This document shows, one piece after another, positions 53,961 to 63,154 of a DNA stretch of 64,000 nucleotides. Every line of letters starts with the position of its first letter. The stretch's first letter is position 1. The stretch is from JAUHXS01 sp965213575 (GTDB taxonomy: Bacteria > Bacteroidota > Bacteroidia > Chitinophagales > JAUHXS01). The stretch is from assembly GCA_965213575.1 (NCBI GenBank), contig CBDBZN010000020.1, positions 62,001-126,000 of the forward strand, written 5' to 3'. A program made the position numbers and the translations under genes. Below the pieces are notes generated by a model. The model did not search any database. It saw nothing but the letters and a program-made list of their open reading frames with translations, and had not been told where the DNA came from.

Positions 53961-53974
53961 AGTTTAATTCATAG

Positions 53975-54009
53975 TTTAGAGTTTAGAATTAATAATTCTA
54001 AACTCTAAA
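53975..54009. repeat. Perfect 16-bp inverted repeat between batA and batB
   Basis: TTTAGAGTTTAGAATT (53975-53990) and its exact complement (53994-54009) enclose three bases. It is inside an operon, where it could weaken transcription or stabilise mRNA. A related sequence (TAGTTTAGAATTAATTAA with CTCTAAACTA) lies upstream of ccmF near 8670-8711. Confidence 0.8.
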
Positions 54010-54020
54010 TTGTCTAACTA

Positions 54021-55016
54021 TTAAGGAATACTTCTAAACCAGGTATATCTTAATAATAATTCTAATAGAAAAATGATGCCTGCCCATAATGCATAAGGAA
54101 AAAACTTTTCTGATTTCCTGGTAAAAGCTGTCATCTCTATTTTTGACTTTTCTAATTGATCAATTTCTTCATATACTGCTACTAGGCTTTGGTTACTAGT
54201 TGCCCTAAAATATTTCCCATTGGTAATTTCAGCAATATTTTTTAATAACGGTTCATCTATATTTGCTTCTATGTTTTGATATTGAATGCCAAAAGGTGTT
54301 TTTACAGGATAAGGTGCTTCTCCTCTTGATCCCAATCCAATAGTATATACTCTTACCCCAAACTGTATAGCAGCCTCTGCGGCAGTAACCGGATCAATAA
54401 AACCCGCATTGTTATCACCATCTGTTAATAGTATCACTACTTTACTTTTAGCTTCACTTTCTTTAAGCCGATTTACCGCATTTGCCAATCCCATACCAAT
54501 TGCTGTCCCATCTTCAATAATGCCACTTTTAATTTCCTTTAATAAATTTTTCACTACTGAATGGTCGGTGGTAATAGGACATTGAGTAAAGCTCTCTCCT
54601 GCAAAGACGATCAATCCTATTCGATCATTTTCTCTATCATCAACAAATTGTGCAGCGACATTTTTGGAGGCTTGTAGCCGGTTAGGTTTTAAATCTTCTG
54701 CTAACATACTACTGGATATATCCATTGCAACAACTATATCAATTCCTTCAGTTGTTACTTTTTCTTCACTCAAGCTAGACTGTGGGCGTGCTAATGCAAT
54801 GATCAATAAACTCAATGCGATGAATCGCAAAATGATCGGCAAAAATCTCAACCGAACTCTTAAAGAAGGAGATGTTTGAAAAAATCCTTGAAGCGAAGAC
54901 AGCTTAAATTCTGGAAACTGCTCTCTGTATTTCCACCAATACCATGCTATAATTATAGGAAACAAAAGAAAAAGATAGAAAAACTCTTTGTTGGCAAAGG
55001 TAATATTATCCCACAT
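54021..55016 (-). CDS. batA: Aerotolerance protein BatA (VWA domain)
   Basis: 331 residues. Two N-terminal membrane helices are followed by a VWA domain with the complete metal-binding motif MDISSSM near residue 98, CPITTDHSVV and LLTDGDNNAGF. A C-terminal membrane helix follows (FPYALWAGIIFLLELLLRY). It is paralogous to the downstream BatB. The start overlaps the preceding gene's stop by 11 bp, which suggests translational coupling. Role: envelope complex of the MoxR-Bat system; molecular function not established. Confidence 0.9.
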   Translation of the reverse strand: MWDNITFANKEFFYLFLLFPIIIAWYWWKYREQFPEFKLSSLQGFFQTSPSLRVRLRFLPIILRFIALSLLIIALARPQSSLSEEKVTTEGIDIVVAMDISSSMLAEDLKPNRLQASKNVAAQFVDDRENDRIGLIVFAGESFTQCPITTDHSVVKNLLKEIKSGIIEDGTAIGMGLANAVNRLKESEAKSKVVILLTDGDNNAGFIDPVTAAEAAIQFGVRVYTIGLGSRGEAPYPVKTPFGIQYQNIEANIDEPLLKNIAEITNGKYFRATSNQSLVAVYEEIDQLEKSKIEMTAFTRKSEKFFPYALWAGIIFLLELLLRYTWFRSIP

Positions 55017-55953
55017 GTCCGCCCTCCTCTTTAAGTGGTTCTGATTCTTCTATTTTATCCTGCTTGACTTTTGTTAGATCAATAAACTTATAAGAATTTT
55101 GCAGAGTAGTAACATGTTCTTCCTGCAATGGATTTGCTTTTGCAAACTTTACAAGGTCAGATAAGATCAATATTTCCTTTAAATTACTGAGAGCTTCTTT
55201 GGATATCGTTGTCCGAGACAAAGCATCTAAAATTTCATCCGTGGTTGATTCTAAGGCAGGTTTATGAAAATTATATTCGATATATTCTCTGATAATATCT
55301 GAGAGCTTAATATAATATAGTTTTACTTCGTTTTTCTGCCACAAATTTTCTTCCTCTAACTGTTTTAATTTTTTAACTGCGATAATATGGGCCGGTTCAG
55401 CAGGCTTAGCTTTAAGGAAAGGTTGTTGTTTTCTTCTTTTAATTAAATACCAAATTATAAAAGCAATTAATATTGCTGCAAGCCCGATAAGGATGTGAGG
55501 GAGGAATTCTTTTAAAGTGTATGGAACACCTAGCGGTTCTTTAATTGCTTTAAAAGCTTGAGCAGTATCAACAGGCAGTGTATGAACAGTAATTAAAATT
55601 GGTTCAGTTTTGGCACTATCGATTGTATTTCCTGATTGAAAAAAAATGGTTAGAGGCTTAATAATATAAAATCCCGAATCGTAGGCACTAATCGTGATAG
55701 TCTTTTGATAAGTAATTCCGCTATTTGTATTAATTGTATCTATTTTACTTTGCTCGATGATTTCAAATTGATCAACGGTATCCGTCAATAAAGGAAATTC
55801 GATTTGAGTAGCTTGATCAGTTGTTACATTTAATTGTAAATTGATCCAATCACCAATTTCCACATCGTTGCTGTCTACACTGGCAGAGAAGATAGCGGTT
55901 TGGGCAGAAACATTTTGATAAAAAATTAAACTAATTGTAAAGCATAAAGTCAT
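55006..55953 (-). CDS. Bat operon membrane protein, BatD-like N-terminal domain
   Basis: 315 residues from the ATG at 55951-55953, chosen because a signal peptide (MTLCFTISLIFYQNVSAQ) starts there. The frame extends upstream to 56031, but the extra residues (QFWSLSFHRLGSWKLGK) are encoded by a low-complexity GGAAGTTGGAAGTTGGGG stretch. The periplasmic part has a BatD-like opening (IFSASVDSNDVEIGDWINLQ LNVTT). One helix follows (LPHILIGLAAILIAFIIWYL), then a cytoplasmic helical domain with KLYYIKLSDIIREYIEYNFH. This gene position, between DUF58 and BatA, is conserved in Bacteroidota. Confidence 0.77.
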   Translation of the reverse strand: MTLCFTISLIFYQNVSAQTAIFSASVDSNDVEIGDWINLQLNVTTDQATQIEFPLLTDTVDQFEIIEQSKIDTINTNSGITYQKTITISAYDSGFYIIKPLTIFFQSGNTIDSAKTEPILITVHTLPVDTAQAFKAIKEPLGVPYTLKEFLPHILIGLAAILIAFIIWYLIKRRKQQPFLKAKPAEPAHIIAVKKLKQLEEENLWQKNEVKLYYIKLSDIIREYIEYNFHKPALESTTDEILDALSRTTISKEALSNLKEILILSDLVKFAKANPLQEEHVTTLQNSYKFIDLTKVKQDKIEESEPLKEEGGHVG

Positions 55954-56027
55954 TTTCCCCAACTTCCAACTTCCAAGTCTATGGAAAGACAAACTCCAGA
56001 ATTGCAATATATTTCTCATCTCTCTCC

Positions 56028-56891
56028 TCATCTTCTTTTGAAAAATTTCAATAATGCATTAACATATGACTCCTCTGTTTCAATATCTAATAAACTTGCC
56101 CCGGTTTGTAAAAATGTTTTTTTGAAATAATGATATCGCTCTTCATGGTATTTCTCGTAATGGGTTTGCGCTGTTTTGGAGGACGAATCTATCCATTTTA
56201 CTTTTCCGGTTTCAGCATCTACTACTCTCATCATGCCTACAGCAGGCAATATCCGCTCCCTTTTATCATATATTCTTATGCCTACCACGTCATGTCTTCG
56301 AGCTGCTATATTTAAAGGATCTTTATAATTATCATCCATAAAATCAGAGAGCATAAATACAATACTTCTCTTTTTGGTAACATTGTTTAAAAATTTGAAA
56401 GCTTCTCCAATATCCGTACGGGTATGCTTGGCTTTAAAATCTAATAATTCTCTGATGATCCTTAAAATATGTGATTTACCTTTTTTTGGGGGGATGTATT
56501 TTTCTACCTGATCGCTAAAAAACACAACACCTACTTTGTCATTATTTTGAATAGCGGCAAAAGCAAGCACCGCACAGATCTCCGTTATCACTTCATTTTT
56601 CATTTGCGTTCCCGATCCGAAAAAAGAGGAAGCACTGACATCTACCATCAACATGGCTGTCAATTCTCGCTCTTCCTCAAAAACCTTAATATAAGGACTA
56701 TTAAAACGAGCCGTAACGTTCCAATCTATCGACCGTATGTCATCTCCGTATTGATATTCTCTCACCTCACTAAAAGACATTCCTCTACCTTTAAAAGCAC
56801 TGTGATATTCTCCCGAAAAGATATGCCTGGATAACCCTCGGGTTTTGATCTCAATTTTTCGCACTTTTTTTAGTAGTTCGCCGGTCTCCAC
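56028..56891 (-). CDS. DUF58 domain protein of the Bat operon
   Basis: 287 residues, cytoplasmic. GRGMSFSEVREYQYGDDIRS IDWNVTARFNSPYIKVFEEE is the DUF58 signature. It is followed by a VWA-like fold whose metal motif reads VDVSASS, and by VFMLSDFMDDNYKDPL. The start is GTG (56889-56891). DUF58 proteins are always linked to MoxR ATPases, which are thought to load or remodel VWA-type partners; that relationship is repeated here, 65 bp after the MoxR stop. Confidence 0.92.
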   Translation of the reverse strand: METGELLKKVRKIEIKTRGLSRHIFSGEYHSAFKGRGMSFSEVREYQYGDDIRSIDWNVTARFNSPYIKVFEEERELTAMLMVDVSASSFFGSGTQMKNEVITEICAVLAFAAIQNNDKVGVVFFSDQVEKYIPPKKGKSHILRIIRELLDFKAKHTRTDIGEAFKFLNNVTKKRSIVFMLSDFMDDNYKDPLNIAARRHDVVGIRIYDKRERILPAVGMMRVVDAETGKVKWIDSSSKTAQTHYEKYHEERYHYFKKTFLQTGASLLDIETEESYVNALLKFFKRR

Positions 56892-56956
56892 TCTATTAGT
56901 TTAAAGTTTAAAGTTGGAAAGTTTAAAGTAATTTTCAAATCTGTAATCTGTAATCC

Positions 56957-57964
56957 CTATGGTACTTCTACGGTGTTAAGAATGTCGTTAATGATGTTTT
57001 CAGCAGTGATATTTTCAGCTTCTGCCTCATAGGTTAACCCGATCCTATGTCGCAATACATCGTGACAAATTGCTCTTACATCTTCCGGAATCACATATCC
57101 TCTTCTTTTGATAAATGCATAAGCTTTGGAAGCCATTGCCAAATTAATGCTTGCCCTTGGAGAACCGCCATAACTGATGAGATGTTTCATCTTATCTAAT
57201 TTATAAGCTTCAGGTGTTCTGGTTGCTCCTACTATATCCAATATATATTGCTCAATCTTTTCGTCCATATATACGGTACGAACTAAGTCTCTTGCTTTTA
57301 AAATATCTTCAGGTTTAACAACTGCGTTGACTTTTTCAAAAGAATCGTTTACATTTTGCCTCAATATCAACCGCTCTTCTTCTTTTTTAGGGTAGGTGAT
57401 CACTACTTTTAACATAAATCGGTCAACTTGTGCTTCGGGCAATGGATAAGTCCCTTCTTGCTCAATGGGATTTTGAGTGGCCAATACTAAAAACGGCTCT
57501 TCCAATTTATATGTTTGGTCTCCAATCGTAATTTGTCGTTCTTGCATAGCTTCCAGTAAAGCACTTTGAACTTTTGCAGGCGCCCGGTTTATCTCGTCTG
57601 CTAGTATGAGATTAGCAAAAATAGGGCCCTTCTTCACTATGAAGTCGTTTGTTTTCTGATTATATATGAGTGTACCGATAACGTCAGCCGGCAAAAGGTC
57701 GGGAGTGAATTGTATTCTGCTGAATTTTGTTTGAATGGCAGTAGAGAGTGTTTTGATAGCTAAAGTTTTTGCCAATCCCGGAACGCCCTCTAAAAGCACG
57801 TGTCCCTGTGCCAGCATACTGATCAATAACCGTTCGATCATATACTTTTGTCCAACGATCGCTTTGCTGATTTCTAGATTCAACAAATCAATAAAAGCGC
57901 TTTCTTGCTGTATTTTTTCATTTAAAGCTTTAATATCAGTAGTCTCTGCAATTATATTTTCCAT
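56957..57964 (-). CDS. MoxR-family AAA+ ATPase
   Basis: 335 residues. Walker A is GVPGLAKT near residue 59, Walker B is LILADEINRAP, sensor 1 is LVLATQNPIEQEGTYPLPEA, and the C-terminal lid contains YGGSPRASINLAMASKAYAF. MoxR proteins act as chaperone-like ATPases on VWA-domain proteins, here presumably BatA, BatB and the DUF58 protein. It is the first gene of the eight-gene Bat operon. A -33/-7 promoter lies 40 to 67 bases upstream of its ATG. Confidence 0.94.
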   Translation of the reverse strand: MENIIAETTDIKALNEKIQQESAFIDLLNLEISKAIVGQKYMIERLLISMLAQGHVLLEGVPGLAKTLAIKTLSTAIQTKFSRIQFTPDLLPADVIGTLIYNQKTNDFIVKKGPIFANLILADEINRAPAKVQSALLEAMQERQITIGDQTYKLEEPFLVLATQNPIEQEGTYPLPEAQVDRFMLKVVITYPKKEEERLILRQNVNDSFEKVNAVVKPEDILKARDLVRTVYMDEKIEQYILDIVGATRTPEAYKLDKMKHLISYGGSPRASINLAMASKAYAFIKRRGYVIPEDVRAICHDVLRHRIGLTYEAEAENITAENIINDILNTVEVP

Positions 57965-58003
57965 ATGTCAATTTTGAATTTTTTACAACCTTTACTCATT
58001 ACA

Positions 58004-58031
58004 CAAAAATATGAATAAATTAGTATACAAA
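58004..58031 (-). promoter_or_regulatory. Promoter of the MoxR-Bat operon
   Basis: On the minus strand TTTG (58028-58031) and TATTTTTG (58004-58011) are separated by 16 bases. The -7 box fits TAnnTTTG exactly, but the spacing is shorter than the 19 seen at atpD. The MoxR ATG is 40 bases downstream. Confidence 0.5.
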
Positions 58032-58340
58032 TAAAATGCCAGGCCGTTAAAAAATGTTAAAGTTTTTTGAGGATTAAAAGATTTGGGATTTGGGAGTGGG
58101 GATTGAAAAATTAGGAAATTAATGCAGAAGCAGGAAGTCAGAGGTAAGAAACAAAAAGTAAAAATAGTGATAAAAGAGTTTCTTAACTTATCTACATAGG
58201 GTTCTATACTCAGCCGGCCTAACTTTTTTTGTGATTCTTTGCTTATCAATGGTACGTATTTGATCTAATACTATCAGGTCATCGGAGCTATAACATTTTT
58301 ACATAGAGTTATTACAAATTAAACTTATAACACACTCAAA
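58032..58340. other. Intergenic spacer between the divergent Bat and LptC units
   Basis: About 309 bp of AT-rich sequence without a supported gene. An apparent 85-codon minus-strand frame starting at 58249 has no conserved features. A purine-rich stretch (near 58080-58180) and no strong hairpins are visible. Confidence 0.6.
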
Positions 58341-58376
58341 TTGTTATTTCTGTTAACTTTACATAAAAATAGTTAC

Positions 58377-58925
58377 TTGAAACGCTTTATCATATTTATC
58401 TTCATATTTTTAATTTTTGAGGCCTGCCAAAACGACTTGCAACAAATAGAAGATCTTACCAGTCAATATAGCGAGCAACTTGAATCCGGTGAGGATGTGG
58501 AGATTTTATATTCAGATTCGTCTTTACTGAAAGTTAAAATTGTTGCTAAAAAGCTTATCAAGCATCAAGATGAAAAAAATCCACATACAGAAATGCCGGA
58601 AGGAGTTATCGTATATTTTTATGACCGGCATGGAAATATTGAGAATACGCTTTCAGCCAATTATGGTATTATGTATGATAATACCGGAGAAATGTTGGCG
58701 CGGGAACAAGTAGTTGCTCAAAATGTACAAAATGAAAAACTGGAAACTGAAGAGTTGATATGGAATGAACAAAAAGAAAAGATTTATTCAGATAAATTCG
58801 TTAAAATTACAACGCAAGATGAAGTAATATATGGTGACGGATTTGAATCAAATCAAGACTTTACCAACTACGAGATCAAAAAAATAAAAGGGCAGATCAA
58901 TTTAAAAGAAGATGCGATTCTTTAA
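58377..58925 (+). CDS. lptC: LPS export ABC transporter periplasmic protein LptC
   Basis: 182 residues from the TTG at 58377. This start gives a compact lipoprotein signal (MKRFIIFIFIFLIFEACQND, Cys17); an earlier TTG at 58341 only adds LFLLTLHKNSY before the helix. The LptC fold is seen in DVEILYSDSSLLKVKIVAKK, MPEGVIVYFYDRHGNIENTL SANYGIMYD and LEWNEQ-like LIWNEQKEKIYSDKFVKIT. LptC takes lipopolysaccharide from the LptBFG extractor to the LptA bridge. Bacteroidota LptC is often a lipoprotein, as here. The stop overlaps the next gene by 14 bp. Confidence 0.85.
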   Translation: MKRFIIFIFIFLIFEACQNDLQQIEDLTSQYSEQLESGEDVEILYSDSSLLKVKIVAKKLIKHQDEKNPHTEMPEGVIVYFYDRHGNIENTLSANYGIMYDNTGEMLAREQVVAQNVQNEKLETEELIWNEQKEKIYSDKFVKITTQDEVIYGDGFESNQDFTNYEIKKIKGQINLKEDAIL

Positions 58926-59124
58926 AATATATCAAGCTTTGTGGTTAGGAGTAGCTATCTTTACGGCATTACTTTTTATTTATAATATATATTCTAAACC
59001 GCGTATAAATAATGACGATTATATTATTATTTTAATTTCGGCATTATCATTCGGAATGTATTTCATTAAAAAACGCAATAAAGCATATTTTGAAAAAGTA
59101 TATGGTGAACCTAAAAAAGATTAA
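58912..59124 (+). CDS. Small two-helix membrane protein
   Basis: 70 residues with two membrane helices (LWLGVAIFTALLFIYNIYSK, about 10-28; YIIILISALSFGMYFIKKR, about 37-55) and a charged C-terminus. It overlaps the end of lptC by 14 bp and precedes the CNNM/CorC gene by 6 bp, so it is expressed with them. Small membrane proteins in this position are seen in Bacteroidota; no function is known to me. Confidence 0.7.
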   Translation: MRFFKIYQALWLGVAIFTALLFIYNIYSKPRINNDDYIIILISALSFGMYFIKKRNKAYFEKVYGEPKKD

Positions 59125-59130
59125 CATCTA

Positions 59131-60393
59131 TTGAATATCATCGCGATTATTATTGTAAGTTTAATTTTCTCTGCATTTTTTTCGGGAATAGAAATTGCTT
59201 TTATTTCTGCAAGTAAGTTAAAAATTGAACTAAAAAAGAAACAAGGAAATTTTTCAGGAAAAATATTATCAAATTTCTTACAAGATCCTTCTCATTTTAT
59301 CAGTGCTACACTCATTGGTAATAATATTGCCTTAGTAGTGTATGGTATTATGATGGCTAAATTTTTAGCGCCTTATATTCATAAACTATTTCCATACAGT
59401 CAAAATTCTGAGTTTTTAGAATTATTTATTCAAACTATTATTTCAACAATAGTAATATTATTGATCGGTGAATTTTTTCCTAAAATAGTGTTTAGAATAA
59501 GTCCTAATCGAATATTACGATTCTTTGCAGTCCCATTTGCTATTATTTATTATTTGATATATCCATTAGTTTATATAGTAGTGGAATTATCTAAGTGGAT
59601 ATTAAAGATCTTTTTCAAAGTAAAATTAGAGAGAGAGAGTCCTATTTTCAGTCCGGTAGACCTTCAACATTTTATCGAACAAACAAACAAGCAATCAGAA
59701 TTTGAGGCGGATATTGACACTGCACTATTTGAAAATGCATTAGGGCTTACCAACGAACAGGTACGTGATTGCATGATACCTCGGACAGAAATTGAAGCTA
59801 TTGAAGTAAACAGCACGATTGAGGAACTCAAATCACTTTTTATAGAAACTAAGTTGTCAAAAATAATTGTATATGAAGAATCCATAGATAATGTTTTAGG
59901 CTATATTCATCATTTTGAGTTATGGAAAGCAAATAAAAAGATCAAAGACATTATTCGGCAAATTCCTGTAGTACCTGAAACCATGTCAGCCAAAGAATTA
60001 TTAAATCTTTTTATTCAAAACAGGAAAAGTGTGGCGTGCGTAGTAGACGAGTTTGGAGGCACTGCTGGAATTATCACGTTGGAAGATATCATAGAAGAGA
60101 TTTTTGGCGAGATAGACGACGAACATGACCTTCCGGAATTAATTGAAAGAAAAATTAACTCACACGAATATATATTTTCCGGCAGGCTGGAAATAGACTA
60201 TTTAAATGAAAAATATAATCTTGAAATCCCTGATGGAGACTATGAAACTATTGCAGGTTATATTATAGCCAATCATGAAAATATACCGGAAGAAAAAGAA
60301 GAAATTGTCATTAGCCATTTTAAATTTACGGTCTTATATGTGAGTGAGACGAAAATTGAAACTGTAAAACTGAAAATTTTACCTCAATCCTAG
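59131..60393 (+). CDS. Hemolysin-family protein: CNNM, CBS pair and CorC/HlyC domains
   Basis: 420 residues. An N-terminal CNNM domain (about 1-180) has four membrane helices and motifs FSAFFSGIEIAFISASKLKI and GNNIALVVYGIMMAK. It is followed by paired CBS domains (about 205-330: VRDCMIPRTEIEAIEVNS, SVACVVDEFGGTAGIITLED). A C-terminal CorC/HlyC transporter-associated domain completes it (IIEEIFGEIDDEHD, YIFSGRLEIDYLNEKY). Such proteins are linked to magnesium and cobalt efflux. The start is TTG (59131), since no ATG precedes the first helix. In gliding bacteria a protein of this family is GldE, but I cannot tell the subgroups apart here. Confidence 0.83.
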   Translation: MNIIAIIIVSLIFSAFFSGIEIAFISASKLKIELKKKQGNFSGKILSNFLQDPSHFISATLIGNNIALVVYGIMMAKFLAPYIHKLFPYSQNSEFLELFIQTIISTIVILLIGEFFPKIVFRISPNRILRFFAVPFAIIYYLIYPLVYIVVELSKWILKIFFKVKLERESPIFSPVDLQHFIEQTNKQSEFEADIDTALFENALGLTNEQVRDCMIPRTEIEAIEVNSTIEELKSLFIETKLSKIIVYEESIDNVLGYIHHFELWKANKKIKDIIRQIPVVPETMSAKELLNLFIQNRKSVACVVDEFGGTAGIITLEDIIEEIFGEIDDEHDLPELIERKINSHEYIFSGRLEIDYLNEKYNLEIPDGDYETIAGYIIANHENIPEEKEEIVISHFKFTVLYVSETKIETVKLKILPQS

Positions 60394-60468
60394 TAACATT
60401 TCAATAAAACCTTACTAAATTCGTTAGCTTATAATAATCATCAGCATTCAAGCAGTATACATATTCAT

Positions 60469-62586
60469 ATGGCAGTTTTAACAAAAATTAGGAATAGAGC
60501 AGGGTTACTTGTATTTTTTATTGGCTTAAGTTTAGTGGCATTTTTATTAATGGATGCTTTAAATTCTAACTCCTCTCTTTTACAGGGCAGCAACACGTCT
60601 AATGTAATTGCTGAAATCAACGGCAAACCTGTAACTTATCAAGAATTTGAGCAAAAATATAATGAAGCGGTTAATAGCTACAAAATTAGCCAAAATAAAA
60701 GCACATTAGATGATCAGACTCTTCAGTATATTAGAGAACAGACTTGGAACCAATTTGTTAAAGACAACATTCTTTCTGAAGAATATGAAGAATTAGGTAT
60801 TGATGTAACTTCAGATGAACTATATGATCTAGTTCAAGGGCCCAATCCACATCCTTCAATAAGACAGGCTTTTACTGATCCTAATACCGGACAATTTCAG
60901 CCTAATAACGTTTTGCAATATTTAAAACAAATGGATAATGACCCCTCCGGTGATTCTAGAAAAAGGTGGTTGAGTTTTGAAGAATATATTCAAGAAGACC
61001 GATTAACCAATAAATATACTAATATGGTGAAGAAAGGCATTTATCTACCTAAAAAATCGGTAGAGCAAGCCTATGTCAATCAGAATAAAACAGTCAGCAT
61101 TGATTTTATAAAAATACCTTATAGCAGCATATCTGATAGTGCGGTAAAAGTTACAGATGATGATTTGCAAGATTATTTAGAAAACAACTCCAAAAAATAT
61201 TGGAGAGATGAAGAAGTAAGAAGTGTACAGTATGTACTATTTGAAGTTATACCTTCTCAAAAAGATTCTGCCAGTATTCAAAAATATATTCAAAGTGAAA
61301 TAGCTAATTTTAAAGAAACAGAGAACGACACTTCCTTCCTTAAATTATATTCTGACAATCCTTATACACCAAAATATTATAATCGCGAAGAACTTTCAGG
61401 CAGTACTTTCAGCGACACCTTATTTAATGTAGAAAGTGGTGTTATTGTAGGCCCCTACTACGAAGATGGCTATTATAAAGCTGCTAAAATAATCGATAAA
61501 AAACTTATTCCTGATTCTGTAAAAGCAAGTCACATCTTATTTACTGTTAACCAAAACCAAGATCCAAGTGCAGTACTGAAGCTAGCTGATAGTGTAAAAG
61601 CATTAGCTGACAGTGGCCTAAATTTTACCGGCTTAGCTATCGAATATTCAGAAGATAAACAAACTAAGATTAAAGGTGGTGACTTGGGTTGGATCAAGCC
61701 GGATGAAATGTTTGCTACTATGAATAATGCGCTATTTTATGACACTAAGCAAGGAGATATTGTTAAGATTTATAGTCCTCAAGGTATTCATATTGTTAAA
61801 ATTGAAGAAGCTACACCTGCAACAGAAGGCGTAAAAGTAGCTTTTTTAACCAAAAAGATCGTCTCTGGAATGGATACAGAGCGCGAATTGTTTGCTGCTG
61901 CAAATGAATTTGCTTCTGAAAACAGAAAGTTAAGTGATTTTGAAAAATCCATAGAAACTCAAAATCTTATCGTTAGAAAAGCAGAAAATATCAAGCAAAA
62001 TGATAATGCTATCAGCGGTATTGCTCAAGCAAGGAGCTTCGTTAAATGGGTATATGATAATGAAGAAGATGAAGTTTCGAATGTAATCGAACTAGGAGAT
62101 AAATTTGCTGTAGCAGTTGTAACTGATATAAAAGAAGAAGGATTAATTTCCCTAGAAGAAGTAAGAGGAGAGATTGAGGTAAAGGTTATGCAAGAAAAAA
62201 AGTTTGCTATGCTTAAAGATCAATTGCAAGATAAAGCATCTGATGGTAAAGATTTGCAACAAATAGCTGCCGCTTTTAATCAAAATGTTCAAAAAGCTGA
62301 TGGAATTAGCTTTTCCAGCTCTTTTATTCCGGGTGCAGGAAATGAGCCTAAAGTTATAGGAACTGCATTAGGCTTAAAACAAGATCAAGTTTCTAAACCG
62401 GTGCAAGGCAACTCCGGCTTGTTTATTATAAAAGTTACCAATATTACAGAAGCCGGAGAGATCGCTAATTATAAATTCTTAAAAAAACAAACACTACAGC
62501 CTATTGTCGCTACTTTAGATTACAGTTTATTTAACGCATTAAAAGAAAATGCTGAGATTGCGGATAATAGAAGTAAATTCTATTAA
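60469..62586 (+). CDS. PpiD/SurA-type periplasmic peptidyl-prolyl isomerase
   Basis: 705 residues. One N-terminal membrane helix (about 8-29, LLVFFIGLSLVAFLLMDAL) anchors it. A SurA_N-like chaperone region follows (IAEINGKPVTYQEFEQKYNE, QTWNQFVKDNILSEEYEELG IDVTSDELYD), then a parvulin PPIase domain (about 350-450: KASHILFTVNQNQ, GGDLGWIKPDEMF) and a long C-terminal chaperone region. The architecture is that of PpiD, which assists folding of secreted and outer-membrane proteins, and which is usually essential for envelope biogenesis in Bacteroidota. It follows the CorC-type gene by 75 bp. Confidence 0.87.
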   Translation: MAVLTKIRNRAGLLVFFIGLSLVAFLLMDALNSNSSLLQGSNTSNVIAEINGKPVTYQEFEQKYNEAVNSYKISQNKSTLDDQTLQYIREQTWNQFVKDNILSEEYEELGIDVTSDELYDLVQGPNPHPSIRQAFTDPNTGQFQPNNVLQYLKQMDNDPSGDSRKRWLSFEEYIQEDRLTNKYTNMVKKGIYLPKKSVEQAYVNQNKTVSIDFIKIPYSSISDSAVKVTDDDLQDYLENNSKKYWRDEEVRSVQYVLFEVIPSQKDSASIQKYIQSEIANFKETENDTSFLKLYSDNPYTPKYYNREELSGSTFSDTLFNVESGVIVGPYYEDGYYKAAKIIDKKLIPDSVKASHILFTVNQNQDPSAVLKLADSVKALADSGLNFTGLAIEYSEDKQTKIKGGDLGWIKPDEMFATMNNALFYDTKQGDIVKIYSPQGIHIVKIEEATPATEGVKVAFLTKKIVSGMDTERELFAAANEFASENRKLSDFEKSIETQNLIVRKAENIKQNDNAISGIAQARSFVKWVYDNEEDEVSNVIELGDKFAVAVVTDIKEEGLISLEEVRGEIEVKVMQEKKFAMLKDQLQDKASDGKDLQQIAAAFNQNVQKADGISFSSSFIPGAGNEPKVIGTALGLKQDQVSKPVQGNSGLFIIKVTNITEAGEIANYKFLKKQTLQPIVATLDYSLFNALKENAEIADNRSKFY

Positions 62587-62626
62587 TGAGTGAAACGAAA
62601 ATTATTATTGGCACGTTATCTTTGAT

Positions 62627-63154
62627 ATGAAAGACAACGCTCTTCCCAATGATCCCATTGTAAATCGGATAGCCAATAGTGGCTTAATTACTTTAGACCT
62701 TGAAGATTTTTTACCCTCAAAAGAAGTAGCCTTTTTTGATATCAAACCTTATTTATTTCAAGGGCTTATTTTAAAAGAAAAGGATTTTCGAACAGCTTTA
62801 AAAGAAGTAAATTGGGCTGATTATCAAGATAAATATATGTGTATTGGCTGTTCAACTGATGCCATCATTCCTAAATGGGCATTTATGTTAATAACGATTT
62901 ATCTAACTAACATTGCTCATTATACCTATTATGGAACGATTGAAAATTTGTACACTGAAATATTTAATAAGCGTATAGAAAAAATTGATATTAATGAGTA
63001 TCAAAATAAAAGAGTAATTATTAAGGGATGCGGTGATAGCAGAGTGCCAACAAGTGCTTATGTAGCTATTACACAAAAACTTCTTCCGGTTGTTAAATCG
63101 TTTATGTATGGCGAAGCTTGTTCAAATGTCCCGCTGTATAAAAGTAAAAGCTAA
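62627..63154 (+). CDS. DUF2480 family protein
   Basis: 175 residues. NRIANSGLITLDLEDFLPSK, VAFFDIKPYLFQGLILKEKD FR and IIKGCGDSRVPTSAYVAITQ KLLP match the bacteroidotal DUF2480 family. The function is not known to me. It is probably cytoplasmic (no signal peptide). The start is ATG 62627; a lytic transglycosylase gene follows immediately, with its ATG directly after this stop. Confidence 0.87.
   Translation: MKDNALPNDPIVNRIANSGLITLDLEDFLPSKEVAFFDIKPYLFQGLILKEKDFRTALKEVNWADYQDKYMCIGCSTDAIIPKWAFMLITIYLTNIAHYTYYGTIENLYTEIFNKRIEKIDINEYQNKRVIIKGCGDSRVPTSAYVAITQKLLPVVKSFMYGEACSNVPLYKSKS

Noticed and set aside
62617..62624. TATCTTTG as a promoter for the DUF2480 gene
   Set aside because: It ends two bases before the start codon and has no partner box at 19 bases, so it would start transcription inside the gene.
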